The notes below the pieces were generated by a model. The model made no database searches and was not told where the DNA came from. It was given only the letters and a program-made list of their open reading frames with translations. 54,190 nt of DNA. Origin: UBA4246 sp045113695. Its GTDB lineage: Bacteria > Bacillota > Clostridia > Christensenellales > Aristaeellaceae. Position 1 is the first letter of the stretch; each line of letters opens with the position of its first letter. The stretch spans positions 1 to 54,190 of the forward strand of contig JBGUJG010000027.1 of the NCBI GenBank assembly GCA_045113695.1, read 5' to 3'. Positions 47,769 through 54,190 of this stretch are shown in pieces. A program made the translations under genes and the position numbers.

Positions 47769-49313
47769 TCAGTTCTCCGGAATTGCGATGTAGGAGTAGT
47801 CATGGTCCCTCGAGTAGGAGAGGCGCATGCCGGCCGTGCCGTTCAGATAAGCGACGGTGTCGCTGGTATAGTACAGCGGGATATAGAAGCAGTTGTCGTG
47901 CACGATGGTCTGGAGTTCCTGATAGTATGCCGCGCGCAGCGCGTCGTCGGTCGTGGAAACGCCGAGGGCGAGCAGTTCGGTGACGCGCTCGTTGTTCAGA
48001 ACCGCCTTGTTGGTGTTGGAACCGACGGAGAGCAGACGGCCCATGTCGCTGTCCCAGTCGTTCATGTTGATGCTGTAGAGCATCGCCTCATGCTGGGCGC
48101 TGGCGTACTTGGAGTTGGCTGTCGCACCGGCAGAGTCGACCTCGTCGATGATGATTTCGATGCCGACCTTGCGGCACTGGTCCTGGATGACCTCGGACAT
48201 GATGCGGTAGTCGGAGCTGGAGGTGTTCACCATCAGGTGCAGCGTCGCGCTGCCGCCGAGCTCAGCCACCAATTCTTTGGCCTTTTCGGGGTTGTAGGAC
48301 AGGTCCAGGTCGAACTTGTCAAAGTAATACTTCATGTGCCAGCCCCAGAAGGAAGTCGCGGCGGTAGCGCCCTCGTCGCCCGTGGCCAGGAAGAGGTCCT
48401 CGTGATTGATCGCGTAGGCGATGGCCTGGCGGAGCTTCAGGTTGTCCGCCGCGGGGCCGCTGGTGTTATTGAAGGCGAAATAGTACATCTGCGCGGTCGG
48501 ATAGTCGTAGATGGTCAGATTGGTGTTGGCCTTGGCCGCGAACAGTTCCGTGGGGTTCACGCTCGTCATCAAAACGACTTCCTTGTTCTGCAGGGCGATC
48601 AGGCGGGAGGAGGCGTTGGCGATCAGGCGCAGGTTGATTTTTTCGGTCTTGGGCAGTTCGCCCCAGTAGCGATCGTTCCGGACCAGGGCAATGGTATCGC
48701 CGGCGACATAGTTGTCCATATCGATGACCCAGGGGCCGGTGCCGATGGCGCCGCCGAGGTCCGGGTTGGCTTCGACGGCCTTCTTGCTGACGATCGCCGA
48801 GGAGTTGTGGGAAAGGACGTACATGAAGTCCACGTTCGGCTGCTTGAGGACGATGTCCAGCTCATACGGCCCGAGGACGTCCACATGATCGTAGGAGTTG
48901 GTAACCAGCGTGCTGGTCGTGCGGTCCAGGGAGAAGGCGATGTCTTCGGCCGTCATGGGTTCGCCGCTGTGGAAGACCACGTCGTCCCGGAGGGTGATGT
49001 GGATCTTCTGATAGCTGTCGTCCGCCCAGGCAAAAGAAGTGGCCAGCTTGCCGGACAGTTCCTTGGCGGTGTTGTCGTAGAACAGAAGCGTGTCATAGAC
49101 CATGTTGAACAGGTAATAATGCTGCACGTTGGAAACGAGGCCGGGGTCCAGGGTCGTGATCTGGGAAGCCAGGGCAATGTTGAGCTGTTTTTGGTAGTTC
49201 GCCGCTTCCGTTCCCTCGACGACCGTCGTCGTCAGTTCCTGCGTGCCTTCCGCGAAGGCGCAGGCGGAAAGAAGCATCACCAGGGCGAGCATCCATGCCA
49301 TCCGTTTTTTCAT
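47769..49313 (-). CDS. oppA: Peptide ABC transporter binding lipoprotein
   Basis: The 514-residue extracellular binding protein of family 5 captures peptides (or nickel or glycans in relatives) for the OppBCDF importer. The N terminus MKKRMAWMLALVMLLSAC fits a lipobox, so Cys18 is probably lipidated; cleavage later at AFA would be an alternative. The family pattern of AEDIAFSLDRTTS, VAGDTIALVRNDRYWG, LRQAIAYAINHEDL and LSYNPEKAKELVAEL is present. GGAGG precedes the start. It is the first gene of the operon and divergent from lysR. Confidence 0.93.
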   Translation of the reverse strand: MKKRMAWMLALVMLLSACAFAEGTQELTTTVVEGTEAANYQKQLNIALASQITTLDPGLVSNVQHYYLFNMVYDTLLFYDNTAKELSGKLATSFAWADDSYQKIHITLRDDVVFHSGEPMTAEDIAFSLDRTTSTLVTNSYDHVDVLGPYELDIVLKQPNVDFMYVLSHNSSAIVSKKAVEANPDLGGAIGTGPWVIDMDNYVAGDTIALVRNDRYWGELPKTEKINLRLIANASSRLIALQNKEVVLMTSVNPTELFAAKANTNLTIYDYPTAQMYYFAFNNTSGPAADNLKLRQAIAYAINHEDLFLATGDEGATAATSFWGWHMKYYFDKFDLDLSYNPEKAKELVAELGGSATLHLMVNTSSSDYRIMSEVIQDQCRKVGIEIIIDEVDSAGATANSKYASAQHEAMLYSINMNDWDSDMGRLLSVGSNTNKAVLNNERVTELLALGVSTTDDALRAAYYQELQTIVHDNCFYIPLYYTSDTVAYLNGTAGMRLSYSRDHDYSYIAIPEN

Positions 49314-49379
49314 GTTGTTTCCTCCTGTTCGTTTTCAAATGATATTTTGTTGCCGTTTGCGGCATAACGCCCGTACAGA

Positions 49380-49408
49380 TTGATTCTTTCTATTTTTTCT
49401 GGTATAAT
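49380..49408 (+). promoter_or_regulatory. Promoter toward lysR
   Basis: TTGATT, 17 bp and TATAAT point to lysR and would give a leader of about 260 nt. A second TATAAT at 49534-49539 with TTGTGA 18 bp upstream may give a shorter transcript. Confidence 0.6.
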
Positions 49409-49513
49409 TATTGAATCGGTTGATATTTATTTCAGAGTACAGAGACATAACAAACGCACGAGTAATCAAGTCATCGCATACCGAAGTCTCGCTGAAACAG
49501 ACAAAGGGGTTGT

Positions 49514-49659
49514 GAAGGGGCTTTCCCCTTCAGTATAATCCGTTCCCTGCAGATTTTCCGCCCGGGAGCACCGAAGGTGCGAGAGGAAAACCTGTTCAAG
49601 GGGTGGTATTGGCGGGGGAAGGATTCCCCCGCCTAGGCTCACGCATTCATGCGTGAGCC
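49514..49659 (+). ncRNA. Multi-hairpin leader element before lysR, class unknown
   Basis: Four hairpins follow each other: GAAGGGG/CCCCTTC (49514-49531); GCACC-gaa-GGTGC (49568-49580) inside an outer TTTTCC/GGAAAA stem (49554-49590); GGCGGGGGAA-gga-TTCCCCCGCC (49611-49633); and GGCTCACGCA-ttca-TGCGTGAGCC (49636-49659). The last ends seven bases before AAAGGAG. The order suggests a structured RNA leader or a repeat element. It matches no riboswitch I can name. Confidence 0.45.
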
Positions 49660-49676
49660 GTAGGAAAGGAGCAGCC

Positions 49677-50606
49677 ATGAACCTGCAGAACATCCGCACC
49701 TTCCTGTACATCGTCCGTTGCCAGACCATTTCCGGGGCGGCGGAGGCCATGTATACCTCCCAGCCCACCATCAGCTCCCGCTTAAGCCAGCTGGAAGAAG
49801 AGCTGGGCGTTGAACTGGTCAAACGGCGCCGCGGATACCGGACCATCGAGCTGACGGAAAAGGGGCAGGACTTTATTCCCATCGCCGAACACTGGCTGTC
49901 CCTGGACAGGCAGACCATGCAGTTTTCCCACGAGGACGGGCGGGAGCCGCTCACCATCGCGGCCCCGGCAAGCTTTCAGGAGCATGTCATTCCTGAAATC
50001 GTCCACCGCCTCATGCGGCTTGAAAACCCGCCCAGGATCCGCCTGCGTACGGCCAGCAGCGCCCGGGTGTATTCCATGGTGACGGACCACGAGGCGGATG
50101 TCGGCCTGGCTTCGCGCCTGATCGTCGGCGACAGCCTGGTCGCCTTCCCGGTGTTCGATACCGAGTATGTGCTGCTGCTGCCGGCGGAAACGCCGCTGCC
50201 GGAGGGGCCGGTCCGGCCGGACCAGCTGGACCCGCGGTTCGAGGTGAGCGTCACCTCCTGGACCGGAGAGACCCGCCGCTGGCATGATACCTACTGGGAT
50301 CCCTATGTGACTTCCTATCTTCAGGTGGACAACAACCACATGTCGCACAACTACCTGACGGATCCGCGCTGCTGGACGGCCTGTCCCGCGGCGATCGCCT
50401 TTTCCATCTGCCGGCGCAGGAAGGACCAGCTGGTCATCCGGCGCCTGGCCTTCGACCCGCCGATGCACCATACCTACCTGGTAGTCCAGCGGCATCAGCT
50501 GAAAAGCAGGGCCGGGCTGATCAGACAGCTGCAGAAAACCATTCTGGCCTTTGCGGAGGAAGCGCCGCTGCTGCAGCCGGTCGTCTCCGGCGAAGCCGCT
50601 CAGTAG
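49677..50606 (+). CDS. LysR family transcriptional regulator
   Basis: The 309-residue regulator has the usual N-terminal helix-turn-helix (residues 1-60; TISGAAEAMYTSQPTISSRLSQLEEELGVELVKR) and a substrate-binding domain from about residue 90. AAAGGAG precedes ATG 49677. Divergent placement from oppABCDF suggests control of peptide uptake, and the convergent creatininase-family gene overlaps its 3' end by seven bases. The inducer is unknown. Confidence 0.9.
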   Translation: MNLQNIRTFLYIVRCQTISGAAEAMYTSQPTISSRLSQLEEELGVELVKRRRGYRTIELTEKGQDFIPIAEHWLSLDRQTMQFSHEDGREPLTIAAPASFQEHVIPEIVHRLMRLENPPRIRLRTASSARVYSMVTDHEADVGLASRLIVGDSLVAFPVFDTEYVLLLPAETPLPEGPVRPDQLDPRFEVSVTSWTGETRRWHDTYWDPYVTSYLQVDNNHMSHNYLTDPRCWTACPAAIAFSICRRRKDQLVIRRLAFDPPMHHTYLVVQRHQLKSRAGLIRQLQKTILAFAEEAPLLQPVVSGEAAQ

Positions 50607-51370
50607 TGCTCCAGGATATAGTCGATCATCCGTTCCACGCGTTCCAGGGCCACCTGGTTCAGCCGCTCGCCTTCCTCTTTGGAGGAAAGCCGGGCGTCGC
50701 CGAGGGCCCCGTTCCGGGAGGCGTCCCGTTCCCACTGGTAAGCGATCCCGCCGTAGCGGAAGGGGTTGTTTTTGCCGCGGATGACAAAGTTTTCCACCAC
50801 TTCGCCTTTTTGCAGGGCGCCCTGGCGGACCACCTCCGGGCAGAGCGCCAGGCACTGGGAGGTTTCGCTTTCGCTGGCGTGGCCGCGTTTTTCCGACCAG
50901 CCCATCTCCGGCGTGACATGGTCGTCAAAAACGCCGAAGCCCATGGAGGTATGGTAAGCGTCAATGCCGTGGCTGTATTTGAGGGAGTTGATGACGACGT
51001 TCAGGGGCGCTACGTTTCCGCCGTGCCCGTTCACGTACAGGATGCGCCTGATGCCGTGCCGGTGCAGGGCGACCGCGATGTCCTTGAGCAGTTCGATATA
51101 CGTCTCCGGCCGCAGGGTGACGGTGCCGGCAAAGCTCATGTGATGGATGGAAACGCCGTAGGTGACCGGAGGGCAGATCAGCAGCTTTTCGCCGTAGTGT
51201 TCGCCCAGGAGCTTGCAGAAGGCGTAAGCCCGCGCCGTATCCGTGTAATAGGTGGTGTTCGGCCCGTGCTGCTCGCAGGAGCCGACCGGCACGACGGCGA
51301 TTTCAATCTTCGGCAGGATTTCCGCCACTTCCGGGTGAATCATGTTTTCCAGAATGCATGCTTTCATCAT
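50600..51370 (-). CDS. Creatininase-family amidohydrolase
   Basis: The 256-residue protein belongs to the creatininase family, zinc-dependent amidohydrolases that also act on formamides or peptide precursors such as mycofactocin. Likely metal ligands are Glu and His in GSCEQHGPN, Asp in YYTDTARA, His in NGHGGN, and a Glu in SESETSQ. AAGGAG precedes ATG 51370. It follows the malic enzyme gene by 19 bp and is probably in the same operon. The substrate is unknown. Confidence 0.88.
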   Translation of the reverse strand: MMKACILENMIHPEVAEILPKIEIAVVPVGSCEQHGPNTTYYTDTARAYAFCKLLGEHYGEKLLICPPVTYGVSIHHMSFAGTVTLRPETYIELLKDIAVALHRHGIRRILYVNGHGGNVAPLNVVINSLKYSHGIDAYHTSMGFGVFDDHVTPEMGWSEKRGHASESETSQCLALCPEVVRQGALQKGEVVENFVIRGKNNPFRYGGIAYQWERDASRNGALGDARLSSKEEGERLNQVALERVERMIDYILEHY

Positions 51371-51389
51371 CGCCGGGCTCCTTTCCTGG

Positions 51390-52562
51390 TCAGATTCTCG
51401 CAACGCCGCTTCTTCTCGCCGCCTCGGCGACTGCTTTCGCGACCGCCGGCCCGACACGGGGATCAAACGGCGTGGGAATGATGTAGTCCTCGTTCAGCTC
51501 CTCGTCCGGAATCAGGTCCGCCAGCGCCTGCGCGGCCGCCATCTTCATTTCCTCGTTGATGTCGGATGCCCGCACGTCGAACGTGCCCCGGAAGATGCCC
51601 GGGAAGGCCAGCACGTTGTTGATCTGGTTGGGGAAGTCGCTCCGGCCGGTCGCAATGACCCGCGCGCCGCCCGCCTTGGCGTCGTCCGGGAAGATTTCCG
51701 GCGTCGGGTTCGCGCAGGCGAAGACGATGGCGTCCCGGTTCATGGTGCGGACCATGTCCGTCGTCACCGTGTTCGGGGCCGAAACGCCGATGAATATGTC
51801 CGCTCCGGCCAGCATGTCCGCGATGCTGCCTGCTTTTCTCTCGAGGTTCGTGACCTCGGCCATTTCTTCCTTGATCCAGTTCAGGCCCTCGCGGCCCTTG
51901 TAGATGGCGCCTTTGCGGTCGCACATGACGATGTTCCGGTAGCCGGCGGACAGGAGCAGCTTCACGATGGAAATCGCCGCCGCGCCCGCGCCGGAGGTGA
52001 CGACCTTCACGTCCTCTTTCTTTTTCCCGACCACTTTGAGCGCGTTGGTCAGCCCCGCCAGGGTGATGACGGCGGTGCCGTGCTGATCGTCATGGAAAAT
52101 CGGGATATCGCACCGTTCCTTGAGCTTGCGCTCGATTTCAAAACAGCGCGGAGCGGAAATGTCTTCCAGGTTGACGCCGCCGAAGGAGCCGGACAGCAGG
52201 CAGATCGTGTTGACGATCTCGTCCACGTCGTGGGACTTGATGCACAGGGGGAAGGCGTCCACGTTGCCGAAGGATTTGAACAGCACGCACTTGCCTTCCA
52301 TCACGGGCATGCCGGCTTCCGGGCCGATGTCGCCCAGGCCCAGCACGGCGCTGCCGTCGGTAATCACGGCGCAGAGGTTGTGGCGGCTGGTCAGTTCGTA
52401 GGACTGGCTGATGTCCTTCTGGATCTCCAGGCAGGGCTGGGCTACGCCGGGGGTATAGGCCAGGCTCAGTTCTTCCCTGGTGGCCGCGGGAACCGTGGCC
52501 TTCACTTCGATTTTGCCTTTCCATTCCTTGTGCAGACGGAGCGATTCTTTTGCGTAATCCAT
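51390..52562 (-). CDS. NAD(P)-dependent malic enzyme, copy 2
   Basis: The 390-residue enzyme is a clear paralogue of the one at 27950-29110. LAYTPGVAQPC, GLGDIGPEAGMPVMEGKC and FHDDQHGTA are identical. The dinucleotide loop is GAGAAAIS rather than GAGSAGIA, so cofactor use may differ. ATG 52562 has AGGAAGG upstream; an in-frame TTG further up is less likely. It heads an operon with the creatininase-family gene and has an AT-rich promoter with an inverted repeat over the -10 box. Confidence 0.92.
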   Translation of the reverse strand: MDYAKESLRLHKEWKGKIEVKATVPAATREELSLAYTPGVAQPCLEIQKDISQSYELTSRHNLCAVITDGSAVLGLGDIGPEAGMPVMEGKCVLFKSFGNVDAFPLCIKSHDVDEIVNTICLLSGSFGGVNLEDISAPRCFEIERKLKERCDIPIFHDDQHGTAVITLAGLTNALKVVGKKKEDVKVVTSGAGAAAISIVKLLLSAGYRNIVMCDRKGAIYKGREGLNWIKEEMAEVTNLERKAGSIADMLAGADIFIGVSAPNTVTTDMVRTMNRDAIVFACANPTPEIFPDDAKAGGARVIATGRSDFPNQINNVLAFPGIFRGTFDVRASDINEEMKMAAAQALADLIPDEELNEDYIIPTPFDPRVGPAVAKAVAEAARRSGVARI

Positions 52563-52607
52563 GATATTTTCCTTCCTGTTCAATGGTGAAACGGGCAGAC
52601 TTTTCAG

Positions 52608-52644
52608 ATATGTACATTATAATGGACATATAATATATAGTAAA
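52608..52644 (-). promoter_or_regulatory. Promoter and inverted repeat of malic enzyme 2
   Basis: On the minus strand TTTACT, 17 bp and TATAAT form the promoter (52616-52644). ATATGTACAT (52608-52617) and ATGGACATAT (52622-52631) are complementary at nine of ten positions and cover the -10 box. Confidence 0.55.
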
Positions 52645-52710
52645 ATACATTATTTTATTATTAAATATCAGGATCATAAATATTATGGCCGGCGGATTCC
52701 GACGGCCCTG

Positions 52711-52745
52711 AAATTGTTACAATTTATGAAAGCAATTGTGACAAT
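52711..52745. promoter_or_regulatory. Two ATTGTnACAAT sites, 22 bp apart
   Basis: AAATTGT-t-ACAATTT (52711-52725) is a perfect palindrome. ATTGT-g-ACAAT (52735-52745) repeats its core two helical turns away. Both lie just upstream of the promoter at 52750-52778, in the divergent gap between malic enzyme 2 and the MotA-like gene. Confidence 0.55.
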
Positions 52746-52749
52746 CTTG

Positions 52750-52778
52750 TTGCAATTCTGTCTTGAATCGGTTAAAAT
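52750..52778 (+). promoter_or_regulatory. Promoter of MotA/ExbB-like gene
   Basis: TTGCAA, 17 bp and TAAAAT lie about 110 bp before the start at 52888. The leader between them has a GGAGG at 52856 that is not linked to a useful start. Confidence 0.6.
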
Positions 52779-52887
52779 ATAGCGGGAAAACGGCGCATTC
52801 CGAATGCGTTCATGATGATTCTTCAGACGATCTTGAAACAGGAGGCAGCGCGGACGGAGGAAACGGCCGGCCGCGCCGTGAAACGGA

Positions 52888-54190
52888 ATGGAGAGCTTCA
52901 ATCAACTGTTGCATACCCTGTCGGGCAGCCTGGTGGATATCGTGGTCTACCTGGCCATCGGCCTGGTGACGGTCATCGGCATCGTCAAATGCGTGCTGCC
53001 GGTGCGGCGCAGCACCGCCAGTCTGCGCCGGGCGGCCCGGGTGCTCGAAAAGGCGCCCGTGCAGGAGAACGGCCATGCCGTCTGGGAAAACGAGCTGTTC
53101 ATGGGCCGGCAGATGAGCGACGCCTGGCGGCGCTTCCTCCAGAACTGGACCCAGCTGGACGCCCGGGGCATGACCTGCGACGTCAAGGGGTTTATCAACG
53201 ACGACACCGCCATCTATGCCCAGGGCAACATCCCCTTAAGCGAAATGGTGCCGGGCCTGCTGACGTCCCTGGGCATTCTGGGCACGTTCCTGGGCCTGAT
53301 GCGGGGCCTGGGCGGCCTGCACATTGAAGATGCCGGCCGGATGATGGAGGAAATCCCCACCCTGGTCGGCGGCATGTCCTTTGCCTTTGCGACGTCCATC
53401 GCCGGCGTTTCCTGCTCGCTTTTGTTCCAGCTTCTGAACCGGGTGACGATGGGCAGCGCGGTCAACGCCCTGGAAGGCTTTCACACCGCCTTCTCCGAAT
53501 ACGCGATGCAGACGCCGCTGACCGCCGAGACCCGCGCCGTCTGCCAGCGGGAGGATCAGGCCCTCTTCCTGCGCCGGGCTGCCGACGACCTGTCCGATAC
53601 CATGGCAAACCGGATGTCCGACGCCATCGAGCGCAGCTTTGTCCCGCTGGCCCAGCAGATGAACAGCTTTATTGCCGGGCAGACCCAGTCCCAGCTGGAG
53701 GGGCTGAACGTGATCACCCAGCATTTCGTGGCATCCATGAACCAGCAGCTGGGCGGCCAGTTCATGCAGCTCGGCCAGACCCTCGCGGAGGTCAACCGTT
53801 CCCAGCAGGTGAGCTTCAGCGCCGTCGACCGCTCGATGGCGACCGCCGACCAGGTGATCGCCGGCTTGGCCCAGGTGCAGCAGATGACGGCCGAAATCAC
53901 AGCCCGCTTTGACGCCTATGTCCAGCGCCTGAATGACAGCACGGCCCAGACGGACGCGTTTACCCGGACCGCCGGGGAAGTGCTCAGCCAGATGGGCCGG
54001 TCCGCCCGCATGCAGAGCGAAAACCTGCAGGAGATCCAGGCCCAGCAGGCCGGCCTGCGGGACGCCCTGCAGGATTACGCGGTCCGCTCCAAGCAGAGCC
54101 TCAAGACCATCGTGGACCGCGCGGAGGACCAGGACCGGCAGAACGCCGACATTGCCCGGCAGATGCGCGAGTCCGGCGACCTGCTGCGCA
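52888..54190 (+). CDS. MotA/TolQ/ExbB-type channel protein with long tail, ZorA-like (partial)
   Basis: The frame is open to the right end of the window, giving 434 residues. Three membrane helices are visible: residues about 14-36, 113-136 (VPGLLTSLGILGTFLGLMRGL) and 163-186 (FAFATSIAGVSCSLLFQLL). The GILGTFLGL segment is the conserved core of MotA/TolQ/ExbB proton channels. After residue 210 the chain is Gln/Ala-rich, almost free of Pro and Gly, and predicted as a long coiled coil, as in ZorA of Zorya phage defence. An in-frame TGA at 52879 fixes the start at 52888, although the ribosome site is weak. A ZorB-like partner, if any, would lie beyond the window. A housekeeping role is also possible. 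Confidence 0.75.
   Translation, partial: MESFNQLLHTLSGSLVDIVVYLAIGLVTVIGIVKCVLPVRRSTASLRRAARVLEKAPVQENGHAVWENELFMGRQMSDAWRRFLQNWTQLDARGMTCDVKGFINDDTAIYAQGNIPLSEMVPGLLTSLGILGTFLGLMRGLGGLHIEDAGRMMEEIPTLVGGMSFAFATSIAGVSCSLLFQLLNRVTMGSAVNALEGFHTAFSEYAMQTPLTAETRAVCQREDQALFLRRAADDLSDTMANRMSDAIERSFVPLAQQMNSFIAGQTQSQLEGLNVITQHFVASMNQQLGGQFMQLGQTLAEVNRSQQVSFSAVDRSMATADQVIAGLAQVQQMTAEITARFDAYVQRLNDSTAQTDAFTRTAGEVLSQMGRSARMQSENLQEIQAQQAGLRDALQDYAVRSKQSLKTIVDRAEDQDRQNADIARQMRESGDLLR

Noticed and set aside
47802..49367. 521-codon plus-strand frame opposite oppA
   Set aside because: It is rich in Val, Asp, Gly and His, as expected for antisense of GC-rich code, and the oppA gene is certain.
1..54190. CRISPR array, prophage, rRNA operon or insertion sequence with transposase
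   Set aside because: No regularly spaced repeats, phage structural genes, rRNA segments or transposase motifs were found in the window.

Overview
The window reads as chromosomal DNA of a GC-rich, low-oxygen Gram-positive bacterium of the class Clostridia. This is inferred from gene content: an ireB–ruvX–DUF1292 block, HPr and enzyme I, a family II pyrophosphatase with CBS and DRTGG domains, YczE-type and ECF transport proteins, family 5 peptide uptake, strong AGGAGG ribosome sites and no outer-membrane genes. A gut or rumen member of the Christensenellales/Aristaeellaceae type would fit, but no 16S gene is present to prove it.

Layout. Positions 145-14781 hold six paralogous secreted proteins that I do not recognise from any named family. 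Most have their own near-consensus promoter and hairpin, and they are interrupted by degV, the ireB/ruvX-DUF1292 block, thrS and a secreted SH3-type protein. Positions 14892-18642 are a TRAP transporter operon (dctP, dctQ, dctM) with its own FCD-type GntR regulator. Positions 18696-23972 carry an SH3-like secreted protein, a second FCD/FadR-type regulator, mreB, cmk-plsC and a DtxR/MntR-type metal regulator. Positions 24105-26560 are a compact three-gene operon: a stand-alone E2-like acyltransferase with a broken catalytic motif, a ParB/sulfiredoxin-fold–HAD fusion, and a second HAD protein homologous to the fused one. I regard this as the best candidate for an undescribed system. Positions 26569-29110 hold a DUF2974 hydrolase and a malic enzyme, separated by a dispersed repeat.

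Positions 29195-36034 form a sugar block on the plus strand: an amylosucrase-type GH13 enzyme, a Cof-type HAD phosphatase, a sucrose-type PTS IIBCA permease, HPr and enzyme I. Acylphosphatase, a GNAT acetyltransferase, the pyrophosphatase, a tRNA-Met(CAU), a truncated MocR-type regulator and a divergent ECF S component follow. Next come a P1 peptidase with a YczE-like membrane protein, a small membrane-anchored protein and an RluA pseudouridine synthase. Positions 43829-49313 are a peptide ABC operon (oppA, B, C, D, F), divergent from a LysR regulator that has a striking multi-hairpin leader. A creatininase-family gene, a second malic enzyme and, at the right edge, a MotA/ExbB-type protein with a long tail (ZorA-like, cut off by the window end) complete the window.

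Functional links. TRAP uptake plus two malic enzymes suggest organic-acid use. The PTS block couples sucrose entry to a glucan-forming enzyme. The secreted paralogue cluster looks like a surface or extracellular gene family under individual control, and some promoters there share an 11-bp-period direct repeat.
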